Below, piece after piece: positions 17,433 to 24,992 of a stretch of DNA of 64,000 nt; the stretch's first letter is position 1; every line of letters starts with the position of its first letter. The stretch spans positions 1 to 64,000 of the forward strand of contig NZ_SPFO01000004.1 of assembly GCF_005845035.1 (NCBI RefSeq), given 5' to 3'. The position numbers were made by a program, and so were the translations under genes. The notes beneath the pieces were generated by a model. It did no database searches. It had not been told where the DNA came from and worked only from the letters and a program-made list of their open reading frames with translations. Source of the DNA: Collinsella aerofaciens. Its GTDB lineage: Bacteria; Actinomycetota; Coriobacteriia; Coriobacteriales; Coriobacteriaceae.

Positions 17433-17450
17433 GAAATGTGCTCCTAAATG

Positions 17451-17486
17451 AAAAAGGCGGCCGCCCATTGGGACAGCCGCCTTTTT
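17451..17486 (-). terminator. Terminator of the repressor gene
   Basis: AAAAAGGCGGC and GCCGCCTTTTT form an 11-bp stem that works on either strand. On the minus strand it ends the repressor transcript. A second GC hairpin (17492-17519) lies just upstream of it. Confidence 0.8.
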
Positions 17487-17624
17487 CATTTGGACGCGGG
17501 CCCCGTGGGGTCCCCGCGTCAATACCGCTGTCCAAATTACCGTTTGTCCTCGGCACGGTCAAGCCGATCAGCCTATTTTCGTGGGGTTACGAAAATGGGG
17601 GAGTAGCTGGCGTTTTGGCGCCAT

Positions 17625-18008
17625 CTACGCGGACCTTACTTGATCCGCTTCCAGCCCTTCGATTTCAGGCGCTGCAGCCTGATTTTGGGACAGCTCGGCC
17701 TGGTCGCGTGCCGTCTCCAGGATCTTCGAGCGCCTCTTCTCGGTGCTCTGCCGGTAGCAGGCGATCAGCTCGCCCTCCGCGCCCGCCGGCGCCGTCGGCC
17801 TGTCTTCGGGATGCTCCTCGTACCAGCCGAGGAGGTCGTTGGGGTCGGTGTGCAGAACCTTCGCGCACTTCCAGAGCTGCTCAATATCGGGAAGAGTTTT
17901 CCCTCGTTCCCAGTTGCCTACCGTCTTGATGTCAACGTTCAGCGCGTCTGCCAGATCGGCCTGCGAATATCCGTTTTCTTTCCTAGCCTGCTTCAGTTTT
18001 AGGTTCAT
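17625..18008 (-). CDS. Prophage repressor (XRE-type helix-turn-helix)
   Basis: 127-residue regulator with an N-terminal XRE/Cro-C1 helix-turn-helix (about 4-58: KQARKENGYSQADLADALNV, IKTVGNWERGKTLP). The C-terminal half is charged and predicted helical, with no peptidase (LexA/CI-type) motifs. Start ATG 18008 follows GGAGG. It is divergent from a second helix-turn-helix gene across an operator region, the standard lysogeny switch layout. It is probably the master repressor that keeps the early operon silent. Confidence 0.85.
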   Translation of the reverse strand: MNLKLKQARKENGYSQADLADALNVDIKTVGNWERGKTLPDIEQLWKCAKVLHTDPNDLLGWYEEHPEDRPTAPAGAEGELIACYRQSTEKRRSKILETARDQAELSQNQAAAPEIEGLEADQVRSA

Positions 18009-18020
18009 CGTCACCTCCAA

Positions 18021-18144
18021 TATAGGGAAGTATTTACCGAGGATTCTATAGATACACAAAAGAAAAGGCAAGAAAAGCCCTAGTTTGCTATTGCAATCGG
18101 GAAAAGATTCCCTATACTCTGATTTGCACAGGGAAGAAGTTCCC
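18021..18144. promoter_or_regulatory. Lysogeny-switch operators (three sites)
   Basis: Three copies of the dyad GGGAA-N4-TTCCC lie in the divergent intergenic region. They are 18025-18038 (half-site TTACC, one mismatch), 18099-18112 (perfect) and 18131-18144 (perfect). The two perfect sites have centres 32 bp apart, about three helical turns, and each continues into TAT. They are the likely binding sites of the repressor and the Cro-like protein. Confidence 0.8.
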
Positions 18145-18164
18145 TATTTCGAAAGGAGGAAGAC

Positions 18165-18392
18165 ATGAAGTTTTCGAAGGACGAGTTCGGAGCGAACCTG
18201 CGCGCCGCCCGTGCTCGCGCCGATATGTCTCAGGAGCAGCTGGCCAACAAGGCGGGGCTCTCGGCATCTTCAATCATCGGATACGAGAACGGCTCGATGG
18301 TTCCGGGCGTCGACAAGGCGTATGCCATCGCCCAGGCCCTCGGCTGCACGCCCAACGACCTGATGGGCTGGAACACGGACGAGGCCGCGTAG
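18165..18392 (+). CDS. Cro-like helix-turn-helix regulator
   Basis: 75-residue XRE-family protein consisting almost only of the DNA-binding domain (RAARARADMSQEQLANKAG, SASSIIGYENGSMVPG). First gene of the rightward early operon and divergent from the repressor. The start follows AAAGGAGG. It probably competes for the three dyad operators and favours lytic growth. Confidence 0.85.
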   Translation: MKFSKDEFGANLRAARARADMSQEQLANKAGLSASSIIGYENGSMVPGVDKAYAIAQALGCTPNDLMGWNTDEAA

Positions 18393-18406
18393 GGATGGGG
18401 GAAGAG

Positions 18407-18682
18407 ATGGAAGGCAAGAGTTACGAGCTGCCCGACGACATCACGGGCCTGGGCGGCATGGTGTCGTGGGCCGACGAGCACGGCGAGTGGCACACGGAGG
18501 TGTTCGAGTTCCTGGCCGACGCGCGCTATGCGTTCCGCGAACACGTACGGGCCGGCGACGTCGCCTACCTCGAGCGCCTGGTCGCGCTCGACCGCAGGCA
18601 GGCACTCGACCCGGTGTCCTATGACGTCATGGAGATCGACCCCGCGCCGGGTGAGTGGCCGTTCGGCCGCGGTCGCGAATGA
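18407..18682 (+). CDS. Hypothetical early protein
   Basis: 91-residue acidic protein with no recognised domain. The sequence SWADEHGEWHTEVFEF and a later FREHVRAGDVAYLERLVALDR helix are the main features. ATG 18407 (after GGGGGAAGAG) seems better than ATG 18395. Its stop overlaps the ATG of the next small ORF. Confidence 0.6.
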   Translation: MEGKSYELPDDITGLGGMVSWADEHGEWHTEVFEFLADARYAFREHVRAGDVAYLERLVALDRRQALDPVSYDVMEIDPAPGEWPFGRGRE

Positions 18683-18828
18683 CCCGGGCGCTGCTCGCCT
18701 CGGCCGTCGTGATGGACGCCGCCGGCTGGATGTGCGCCGCGCAGGGCGCCTACGGCCTGGCGCGTGGCTGCTTCGCCGCCGCCGTGCCGTTCATCGCGGC
18801 GTGGGCGCTCGCCTCGCTCCGGGGCTGA
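18679..18828 (+). CDS. Small membrane protein (49 aa)
   Basis: Starts at an ATGA overlap with the upstream stop. The 49-residue product is hydrophobic throughout, with two short possible membrane spans (LLASAVVMDAAGW and FAAAVPFIAAWALASL). Too small to assign. The tight coupling supports it being real. Confidence 0.5.
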   Translation: MTRALLASAVVMDAAGWMCAAQGAYGLARGCFAAAVPFIAAWALASLRG

Positions 18829-18932
18829 GGCCCTTCCCCGAGGCGGCACCGGTCCCGGCGGGCTCCGTTAACCATCCGCCGGGCGTTCCAGCCGGTGCCG
18901 TGCCGGGGGAGGGTCCGCCCTACGCCCGACCC

Positions 18933-18975
18933 AAAAAAAGAGCCTCCCGCAGCGTTGGAACCGTACGCGGGAGGC
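18933..18975 (-). terminator. Minus-strand terminator-like hairpin
   Basis: GCCTCCCGC and GCGGGAGGC pair around a 16-nt loop. On the minus strand the stem is followed by T residues (the A run at 18933-18939). It could stop leftward transcripts from the 19533-19994 gene before they reach the switch region. Confidence 0.5.
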
Positions 18976-18996
18976 CGACCTGAAAGGAGGTCATCC

Positions 18997-19257
18997 ATGG
19001 ATGATACCAGCAATAACCCCCAGACGTTCCGAGCGCTTGCCGCCGAGCTCAAGTTGCCGCGCAAGCTGCTGTACACGCTCGACGAGGTGTCGCGCGTGCT
19101 GGGGGTGCCCTACAACACCCTTCGAGACGAATGCACCGCGCGCAGGCTCACCTACTGCCTGCCCGAAGGCCGCTGCCGCGGCTACCTGGTGCGCCCCGAG
19201 TGGGTCGACGAGTGGATCGAGGAGGGAACCCATGAGCGAGATTCTTTTGCTGCTTAG
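18997..19257 (+). CDS. Excisionase-like helix-turn-helix protein
   Basis: 86-residue protein with a MerR/Xis-type winged helix (YTLDEVSRVLGVPYNTLRDE, then a short wing and VRPEWVDEWIEE). Such proteins act as excisionases or local regulators. ATG 18997 follows AAAGGAGG, and the frame upstream to 18895 is leader. It overlaps the start of the next small membrane gene. Confidence 0.7.
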   Translation: MDDTSNNPQTFRALAAELKLPRKLLYTLDEVSRVLGVPYNTLRDECTARRLTYCLPEGRCRGYLVRPEWVDEWIEEGTHERDSFAA

Positions 19258-19390
19258 CGACCGGGTGTCGGCCTGGTGGGGGACGTTGTCCGAGCGGACG
19301 CAGAGCGTCGTGTGCGCCTTCGTGATGCTCGCGCTCCTCGCCGTCGCGGGCGTCATCGAGGGAACCGCCCCGAGCGGGATGTACTACTAG
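19232..19390 (+). CDS. Small membrane protein (52 aa)
   Basis: ATG 19232 has GGAGG just upstream. The product has an amphipathic start and one clear membrane span (VVCAFVMLALLAVAGVI) followed by a short tail. It overlaps the 3' end of the preceding gene. No family recognised. Confidence 0.55.
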   Translation: MSEILLLLSDRVSAWWGTLSERTQSVVCAFVMLALLAVAGVIEGTAPSGMYY

Positions 19391-19453
19391 CCCCTATTTA
19401 CCTTGACAGCTATATAGCGATCGGGGCGGCGGCCCGGGGAAGGGAGCCGCCCT

Positions 19454-19558
19454 ATGGGACAGGGAATGCCGCCCGTATGGTCTTTCGTCCTCTTTGCGCT
19501 CGCGTTCACCATGTTCTTCGTCCTGGGACTCGCTACATCCGGAGCGCTGTCCGGATGA
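19454..19558 (+). CDS. Very small membrane protein (34 aa)
   Basis: ATG preceded by GGGAG. Almost the whole product is one hydrophobic span (WSFVLFALAFTMFFVLGL). Its 3' end overlaps the convergent gene at 19533-19994. Only the ribosome site and composition support it. Confidence 0.4.
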   Translation: MGQGMPPVWSFVLFALAFTMFFVLGLATSGALSG

Positions 19559-19994
19559 GCGCGATGAGCGTGGGCGCGGCGGCGCCGCCGATGAATCCGG
19601 CAATGGCGCCGGAGACGACACTGAACAGCGCCACGAGGTAGTCGTGCCTGCGGCCGCCCCGGACGTTCTCGCGCTCGATGCGCGCCGCCTCGTCTCGGTC
19701 TAGGAACCAGCAGCGCCCTTCCGAGGTCAGCTCGCCGAAGTACTTCGGGTTTTGCTCGCCGCCCGAGCGGCCGTCGAGGAGACCCTTTTTCGCGAGCGTC
19801 TCGTATACGCGGCGCTCGAGCTCGTACTCGCGGGAGTAGGTACGGATCTCGCAGCCTAGAGAGTCTATGCCCTGGAGCGTTGAGAGCTCGTTGTCGAGCC
19901 TGTTCCAGATGAAACCGTCCACCGACTCGCCCCGTTCGGAAACCTCTTGGAGCCTCCTGAGATAGGACTGCTCCTCACTCGTCAATTCAACCAT
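19533..19994 (-). CDS. Hypothetical membrane-anchored protein in an inverted-repeat cassette
   Basis: 153-residue protein. The N-terminal two thirds are soluble, helical and charged (LTSEEQSYLRRLQEV, FLDRDEAARIERENVRGG). The C-terminus has a glycine/alanine-rich hydrophobic stretch (LVALFSVVSGAIAGFIGGAAA) that can form a membrane hairpin. It is the only gene on the minus strand between the switch and the packaging genes. It is flanked by 16-bp inverted repeats, so it may be a lysogenically expressed moron. No function assigned. Confidence 0.6.
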   Translation of the reverse strand: MVELTSEEQSYLRRLQEVSERGESVDGFIWNRLDNELSTLQGIDSLGCEIRTYSREYELERRVYETLAKKGLLDGRSGGEQNPKYFGELTSEGRCWFLDRDEAARIERENVRGGRRHDYLVALFSVVSGAIAGFIGGAAAPTLIALIRTALRM

Positions 19995-20060
19995 CCGGAC
20001 CCCCGCCCCGATCGCTATGGCAGTTCATGCGAGGCCATGGGCCTCGAGACAGGAGGATAC

Positions 20061-21305
20061 ATGCAATTCGAGAAGAAGTCTGTGCGCCTGGGCGACATCC
20101 GCCCGAGCGGGCAGAACCCGCGCGAGGACTTCGGCGACATCGGCGCCCTGGCCCGCAGCATCGAGGCGACCGGCGGCGAGCCGCTGAACCCACCCGTGGT
20201 CGTGGCGGACGGCAACGTGTTCCGCATCGTGGACGGCGAGCGCCGCTACCGCGCGCTGTCCTCGATTTACGGGGAGGACCGCGAGGTGTCCGCGCTGGTG
20301 GCGGAGAGCATGGACGAGGCCAACGAGCTCGTGGCCATGCTCGCCACCGACGACAAGCGCCAGCTGACCGAGGCCGAGCGCGCACGCGGCGTGCAGCAGA
20401 TGCTCGTGCTGGGCATCGACGAGCAGCGCATCGAGCGCGCGAGCCGCGCCACCGCCGGGCAGATCCGCGCGGCGCGCCGTCTGCGCGGGCGCATCGACGC
20501 CGGCGCACAGGTGACGCTGGAGCAGCTCGAGGCCGCGAGCGCCTTCGACGATGAGAAGGACATCGAGGCCGTGTTGGCGGCCGGCGATGGCTGGGCGGGC
20601 AAGGCCGACAGCATCCGCCGCCGCGTCGAGCGCAAGGAGGCCAAGGCCGAGGACTACGACGCCTTCGGCGATGCGGGCATCCCCGTGGTGAAGGAGAAGC
20701 CCGAGGGTTTCAACTACGTTGCCTGGGTCGACCTGGGCGGCGTCGCCGAGAAGCTCGAGGGGATGGATATCGCCGCCGGCACCGTGGCCGTGTCGTCGGG
20801 CGGCTACTGGAACATCTACGAGCCCGATGACGGCTCGGGCGCCGTGCCCGAGAAGACCGAGGAGGAGATCCGCGCCGAGCAGGAGGCCGCGCGCGAGGAC
20901 GAGGCGCTCAAGGACCTGTACAGGCGCATGGTCGGCTTCATCACGTCCGGCGCGTTCATCATGGCCAAGGAGCTCATGGATTGCGTCCGCGCGGACCGCC
21001 TTGACCCGATCGTGGTCGCCGGCGCGGCGGGCGTTGGTGGCGTCGAGGCCGCCGACCGCGTGTGCGAGGAGTTCATGGCGCGCCTCCGTCCCTCGAGGCC
21101 CAGCGAGTTCGAGGCCGGCCGCTGGCTCATGTCGGCGGCGAGGGACATGGCCAGGCTCAACACCAGCTATGCCGGCGACGATGCCGAGGGCTGGCTCGAC
21201 CACTGGGAGCTGTTCCGCTCGGCGGGCTTCGAGCCCGGCGGGGACGACGGGTGGCTTTTGGCGAGGGTGCAGGAGAGCATCCAGAAGGAGGAGAAGGATG
21301 AGTAG
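20061..21305 (+). CDS. ParB/Spo0J-like nuclease-domain protein
   Basis: 414-residue protein with an N-terminal ParB/sulfiredoxin domain (about 1-95: the INxxR-like SGQNPREDF and VVADGNVFRIVDGERRYRAL) and a KorB-type helix region (about 96-170: LTEAERARGVQQML). A long C-terminal region is specific to this protein. Phage members act in DNA binding, regulation or partition. No ParA accompanies it. ATG 20061 follows AGGAGG, and the open frame upstream to 19947 is not used. Head of a tightly overlapping gene run. Confidence 0.8.
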   Translation: MQFEKKSVRLGDIRPSGQNPREDFGDIGALARSIEATGGEPLNPPVVVADGNVFRIVDGERRYRALSSIYGEDREVSALVAESMDEANELVAMLATDDKRQLTEAERARGVQQMLVLGIDEQRIERASRATAGQIRAARRLRGRIDAGAQVTLEQLEAASAFDDEKDIEAVLAAGDGWAGKADSIRRRVERKEAKAEDYDAFGDAGIPVVKEKPEGFNYVAWVDLGGVAEKLEGMDIAAGTVAVSSGGYWNIYEPDDGSGAVPEKTEEEIRAEQEAAREDEALKDLYRRMVGFITSGAFIMAKELMDCVRADRLDPIVVAGAAGVGGVEAADRVCEEFMARLRPSRPSEFEAGRWLMSAARDMARLNTSYAGDDAEGWLDHWELFRSAGFEPGGDDGWLLARVQESIQKEEKDE

Positions 21306-21654
21306 CGAGGATGAGAACTACGTCACGGTGACGGTGAAGGCCAGGGGGCATGAGTACTCCATCCTCTGCCGCGAGGCAACGGTGGCAACGGTGGGGGCGG
21401 ACGGTGAGCCCGGCCCATCGCTTCACGTCGGCACCTTCGACTCGAAGTCGATTCTGGTTCTCGCGGAAGCAGCCCTCTCGGAGCTGCTATCTGCCGGAGT
21501 CCGCGCCGGCATCCCCATGGACGCCATGCGTATCGAGCTCGTCTACGCCGCGGTGCACTGCGGGTTCCCGGAGGAGGAAGAGCGGAGCGCGATCTACTAC
21601 GACCTCGACACCGACATAAACGGGGAGACCGCCAAGGAGGAGAAGGATGAGTAG
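21298..21654 (+). CDS. Early protein, first of two tandem paralogs
   Basis: 118 residues, starting in an overlap with the parB-like stop. The MSSE start, the VTVTVKARGHEYS strand and the following segments align with the next gene. Both genes share nearly the same ribosome site and first codons (GGAGGAGAAGGATGAGTAG), which indicates an old tandem duplication. No known family. Confidence 0.65.
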   Translation: MSSEDENYVTVTVKARGHEYSILCREATVATVGADGEPGPSLHVGTFDSKSILVLAEAALSELLSAGVRAGIPMDAMRIELVYAAVHCGFPEEEERSAIYYDLDTDINGETAKEEKDE

Positions 21655-22003
21655 CGAGAAGAAGGTCAGGGTGACGGTGGAGGCGTGCGGCGAGGTCCGC
21701 TCGTTCGAGTGCCGCGGCGCGGCACTCTCGACCGTCAACGTCGACGGCTCCGGCAACTCATGCTTCGTGGGCTCGACCAGCCTCGGTGGCCTGTTCGCGC
21801 TCACCTGCGAGTGCATCGATGTGCTCTGTGCGGCCTTCAGCCAGGCGGGCGTCTCGGACGGGCACGCACGCAAGCTCATGCTCATGGCTGCGCTCGGTGC
21901 CGACCCCCACGGGCACGCCGACAGCGTCCAGATCACCGACCTTGACGCGCGCATGGAGATCCGCGACATGGCGGCGGAGCTGGGCGTCGATGCCGACTTC
22001 TAG
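21647..22003 (+). CDS. Early protein, second of two tandem paralogs
   Basis: 118 residues, related to the preceding gene (MSSEKKVRVTVEACGEVRS). It overlaps the preceding gene and the following recombinase gene by a few bases, so the three are translationally coupled. Function unknown. Confidence 0.65.
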   Translation: MSSEKKVRVTVEACGEVRSFECRGAALSTVNVDGSGNSCFVGSTSLGGLFALTCECIDVLCAAFSQAGVSDGHARKLMLMAALGADPHGHADSVQITDLDARMEIRDMAAELGVDADF

Positions 22004-23183
22004 CGAGCGCCGGGCGGTCGTGCAGCGCGGGACGGACGGCCGCTGGTTCGCCCGCCCCTACATGGGCACCGACCGCGTCACGGGCAGACGGATCAGGCCG
22101 TACAGGTCGTGGGATGCGGAGCTGACGCGCGAGCAGGCCCAGGCGGAGTGCGACAGGTGGATCGCGACCTACATCCCGTCCTCGGCGCAGGACAGCTCCA
22201 AGCGCCTTTCATCGATGCTCGAGACCTACGTCTCGGACCCGGTGAACGGCCTGGCCGACAACTCCGTTGCCGCCTACCGCAGCGTTATCAGGACGATGGT
22301 GGAGCCGACCATCGGGCGCATCCCCTACGACCAGCTGCAGCCCTGGGACGTGTCCGCCGCCTACCGCATGCTGCTCGCGCCCAGGAGCGGCAAGGGCCTT
22401 TCGCCCAAGACCGTGCTCGTCATGCACGCGCTGCTCAGGGGCGCGTACAGGACGTGGGGCCATGCCATCGGCCGCGACATCATGCTCGAGGTCCCGGCTC
22501 CCAGGGCGAAGCCCGCGGAGCCGTTCGCCCTGTCCGAGCTCGATGCGGACGAGCTGTCCCGCGCGATGGTGTCCGCCATGTCCTCGCGCGACGCCACGGG
22601 CGCCAACATCGCCAGGCGCACCGAGGCAATGGCGGTCTTCCTCGCGCTTCACACGGGCCTGCGGTGCGGGGAGGTCTGCGGCCTGCAGCGCCGCGATTGG
22701 CGCCGCTCCCTGCACGACATCCACGTGGCGGGGCAGGCCGTCGAGAAGCCCAGCCTGCACAGGCAGGCCTACACCAAGGGCAAGCGTGCACGCAACGTCT
22801 CGGTCTCGCCGGCGGTCGAGGCGCAGCTGGAGCGCCACCTGGCGTGGCAGGACTCGTGGCTCGTCCGCAAGGGCCCCGCCGCCCCCGTGATCACCTTCGG
22901 CTGCGCGGGTGGTCTCGCGAGGCCGTCGACCGTGACGGCCCGCTTCAAGGCGATTGCGCGCGAGCTCGAGCTGCCCGGGGAGACCGTGTTCCACACGCTC
23001 CGGCACACGCACGCCACGTGGCTTCTCACTCACGGGTGGGACATGCGCCTGGTGCAGGAGCGTCTGGGTCACGCGAACGTCAAGACGACGCTCGAGGCGT
23101 ACGGCTCGGTCATGCCGGGCCGCGACAGGGAGGCCGCCGCGGCCTTCACCGATTCGATCTACGGAGGTGACACGGATGAATAA
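21990..23183 (+). CDS. Second tyrosine recombinase
   Basis: 397-residue phage-integrase-family recombinase with a full catalytic set. First Arg is in HTGLRCGEVCGL, Lys in the beta-hairpin near KGKRARN, HTLRHTHATWLL supplies the His-x-x-Arg pair, His is in LGHANVKTT, and Tyr in LEAYGSV. An N-terminal AP2-like arm-binding part (GTDGRWFARPYM) and a SAM-like core-binding domain are present. It sits inside the early operon rather than at an att end, and the next gene begins 8 bp before its stop. It could be the true prophage integrase, act on the nearby 16-bp inverted repeats, or derive from an older insertion. Confidence 0.85.
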   Translation: MPTSSERRAVVQRGTDGRWFARPYMGTDRVTGRRIRPYRSWDAELTREQAQAECDRWIATYIPSSAQDSSKRLSSMLETYVSDPVNGLADNSVAAYRSVIRTMVEPTIGRIPYDQLQPWDVSAAYRMLLAPRSGKGLSPKTVLVMHALLRGAYRTWGHAIGRDIMLEVPAPRAKPAEPFALSELDADELSRAMVSAMSSRDATGANIARRTEAMAVFLALHTGLRCGEVCGLQRRDWRRSLHDIHVAGQAVEKPSLHRQAYTKGKRARNVSVSPAVEAQLERHLAWQDSWLVRKGPAAPVITFGCAGGLARPSTVTARFKAIARELELPGETVFHTLRHTHATWLLTHGWDMRLVQERLGHANVKTTLEAYGSVMPGRDREAAAAFTDSIYGGDTDE

Positions 23184-23853
23184 CTACAACTTCAACAGGG
23201 ACTTCTACGAGGGCTGCCGAGCGCTCGGCGACAGGGAGGGCATGGCGCTCGCCTGGGCGATGCTGCGCTACGGCTACGAGGGAATCGAGCCAAAGCTGAA
23301 GCCAACGACCATGGCGGCGTTCACCTTCGCAAGGGGGCGCATCGACGCCATGGTCAACGGTAGCCTTGGGGGTCTCAGGCGGGCGGCCAATACGGGCAAC
23401 CAAGGTGGTAGCCAAGGGGGTAGCCAAGCCAATGCGCAAGGGGGTAGCCGACAGGCTAGCCAAGGGGGTAGCCAACAGAAAGAGAAGGAGAAAGAGAAAG
23501 AGATAACCCTTGCGGGTTATAGCGAGGCCCGCCAAACCCCCGACGACTTCGACCCGCCCTCGATGGAGGACGTCGAGGCCTACTTCGCCGCTAACTGCCT
23601 GCGCGGCGATCCCCGTCAGTTCTTCGACCACTACGCAGCACAGGGCTGGACGCTGCCGAGCGGGCTGCCCGTGACCGACGTGTGGGCGCTCGCCCGCAAC
23701 TGGAGCCGCAAGCAGGTCGGCTTCGATGCCGACCGCAAGGCGCGGGGCGGGCAGACCTCCCAGGAGGTCGAGCGGGCGTCCGTGTGGAAGCCCGCGAAGA
23801 CGGATGCGGAGCGCATAGTCGAACTCAGGCGCGAGCTGGGTGAGGCGTCATGA
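23176..23853 (+). CDS. Phage replication protein (DUF6291-like N-terminus)
   Basis: 225 residues. The N-terminal domain (about 1-70, MNNYNFNRDFYEGCRALGD onward) resembles DUF6291-type domains of phage replication organisers. The central linker is low complexity: QGGSQGGS repeats, then a Lys/Glu run. A C-terminal domain (about 120-225) resembles those of phage initiator or helicase-loader proteins (MEDVEAYFAAN, FFDHYAAQGW). The linker DNA contains iteron-like repeats, as in lambda gene O. The small gene that follows overlaps by 4 bp. Confidence 0.7.
   Translation: MNNYNFNRDFYEGCRALGDREGMALAWAMLRYGYEGIEPKLKPTTMAAFTFARGRIDAMVNGSLGGLRRAANTGNQGGSQGGSQANAQGGSRQASQGGSQQKEKEKEKEITLAGYSEARQTPDDFDPPSMEDVEAYFAANCLRGDPRQFFDHYAAQGWTLPSGLPVTDVWALARNWSRKQVGFDADRKARGGQTSQEVERASVWKPAKTDAERIVELRRELGEAS
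23401..23520. repeat. Candidate phage replication origin (12-bp iterons)
   Basis: Six consecutive 12-bp units run from 23401 to 23472. Four read CAAGG(T/G)GGTAGC (23401, 23413, 23437, 23461) and two are degenerate (23425, 23449). An A/G-only tract follows (about 23476-23503), then the perfect hairpin ATAACCC-TTGC-GGGTTAT (23503-23520). All are inside the replication protein gene. Confidence 0.6.
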
Positions 23854-24239
23854 TCACCCTTTGGGAGATGCTCGAGAACGAGAAGGCCGACCCCGCCCAC
23901 GGCCGCCCGCTCGACCTGACGCGGATCTACATGGCAAACGTCATGTCGCACGGGGATGCCGACCGGCTGACCAAGGAGCAGGAGCTCCACGACACGGAGG
24001 CGCGCGAGGCGCAGCGCGCCGACCTGTACGAGAGGGTCGCCGCCATCGCGGGCGGCAAAAAGCCGGAGGGCGAGGACCCGGAGCGCAGGCGTGCCAAAAG
24101 TGAGCCAACGGGCGCGAAGGAGTTGGGGCAGCAGGCACTGGGGTTTCCGCCGCTAGACGGTACCGGCGGCACGGCCGAGGAGGCCGAGGCTGCAATTAAT
24201 GCCATATTGTCCGAAGAGAGAAAGCGAGAGACGCTTTGA
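23850..24239 (+). CDS. Hypothetical early protein
   Basis: 129-residue charged protein, coupled by ATGA to the replication gene. Its N-terminal half looks helical (TKEQELHDTEAREAQRADLYERVAAI) and the C-terminal part is disordered. The position after a replication organiser suggests a helicase-loader partner, but no motif supports this. Confidence 0.55.
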   Translation: MITLWEMLENEKADPAHGRPLDLTRIYMANVMSHGDADRLTKEQELHDTEAREAQRADLYERVAAIAGGKKPEGEDPERRRAKSEPTGAKELGQQALGFPPLDGTGGTAEEAEAAINAILSEERKRETL

Positions 24240-24559
24240 CCGAGATCTCAGCGGTGATGAGGGCCTACCGTGACGCCCTCGACAGGCACCGGATTCCCTG
24301 GGCCGACGACACGTACGACACCGAGAGGGTGGGCGGCTATAGGTTTCGCGTGGAGCGCACCGAGACCATCCTGGACGAGCACAGGGTGAGCGTGGCCTGG
24401 GGCTACCAGCTTCTTCCGGGGCGCGAGCCCACGGGCGTGACGATCGGCTACCCGAACTACCTCGAGGTGCAGTACGACCCGGTGAGCACCGAGCCGTTCA
24501 TGGCCACGCCGGGCGACATCCTGGCCGACATCTTCGGCGTGAGGGGTGAGTCCCGATGA
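24236..24559 (+). CDS. Hypothetical early protein (TTG start)
   Basis: 107-residue protein. It starts at TTG 24236, overlapping the previous stop as TTGA. Mixed alpha/beta sequence with an aromatic-rich middle (RVSVAWGYQLLPG, TIGYPNYLEVQYD). Unrecognised. Confidence 0.55.
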   Translation: MTEISAVMRAYRDALDRHRIPWADDTYDTERVGGYRFRVERTETILDEHRVSVAWGYQLLPGREPTGVTIGYPNYLEVQYDPVSTEPFMATPGDILADIFGVRGESR

Positions 24560-24762
24560 GCTACGCGTGTGGCCCCGCCGACTGGATAGACCTCGCCGTC
24601 GGCAGGCTCGAGGACGCCAAGCGGTCGCTCAGGGAGTGCGACAGGCTGCGACAGGGGTGCGACATCTGCGATGAGCTGCGCCAGGCGAGGCGATGCCTCA
24701 ACAAGGCGCTGATCATGGTCGCGGAGGAGAAGGAGATCGAGAAGGATTGGAGCACAAGGTGA
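24556..24762 (+). CDS. Small cysteine-containing early protein
   Basis: 68 residues, ATGA-coupled to the preceding gene. Helical, with Cys at positions that could form a metal site or pair (CDRLRQGCDICDEL). No family recognised. Confidence 0.5.
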   Translation: MSYACGPADWIDLAVGRLEDAKRSLRECDRLRQGCDICDELRQARRCLNKALIMVAEEKEIEKDWSTR

Positions 24763-24992
24763 AGCAGAGGGACAAACTCAAACCCTGCCCGTTCTGCGGC
24801 CGCTCCCGGAACCTCTCCATCGAGGACGCCGGGGGCATCGACCGCTACGTCAACGGCGAGCCGGACGGCTCAATACTGATGTGGCACGTGTATTGCGGGT
24901 ACTGCGGAGCCACCGGGCCGGAAGTCCTGCTGAGTTGTGAGAACGCTGTTACCGCATGGAACCGAAGGGACGGTGAGCGGCATGACGACTGA
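24759..24992 (+). CDS. Lar family zinc-ribbon protein
   Basis: 77 residues with two CxxC knuckles (KPCPFCGRS and YCGYCGATG) and the closing AVTAWNRR that typifies the Lar restriction-alleviation family. Lar eases host restriction by modulating type I modification. In many phages the family is only known by sequence. GTG 24759 overlaps the previous stop. Confidence 0.8.
   Translation: MKQRDKLKPCPFCGRSRNLSIEDAGGIDRYVNGEPDGSILMWHVYCGYCGATGPEVLLSCENAVTAWNRRDGERHDD

Larger units (their letters stand above)
19415..20018. repeat. 16-bp inverted repeats flanking a minus-strand gene
   Basis: ATAGCGATCGGGGCGG at 19415-19430 recurs as its exact reverse complement at 20003-20018. The repeats bracket the only minus-strand gene of the early operon (19533-19994). 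This is the layout of an invertible segment or a small inserted cassette. Confidence 0.6.
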
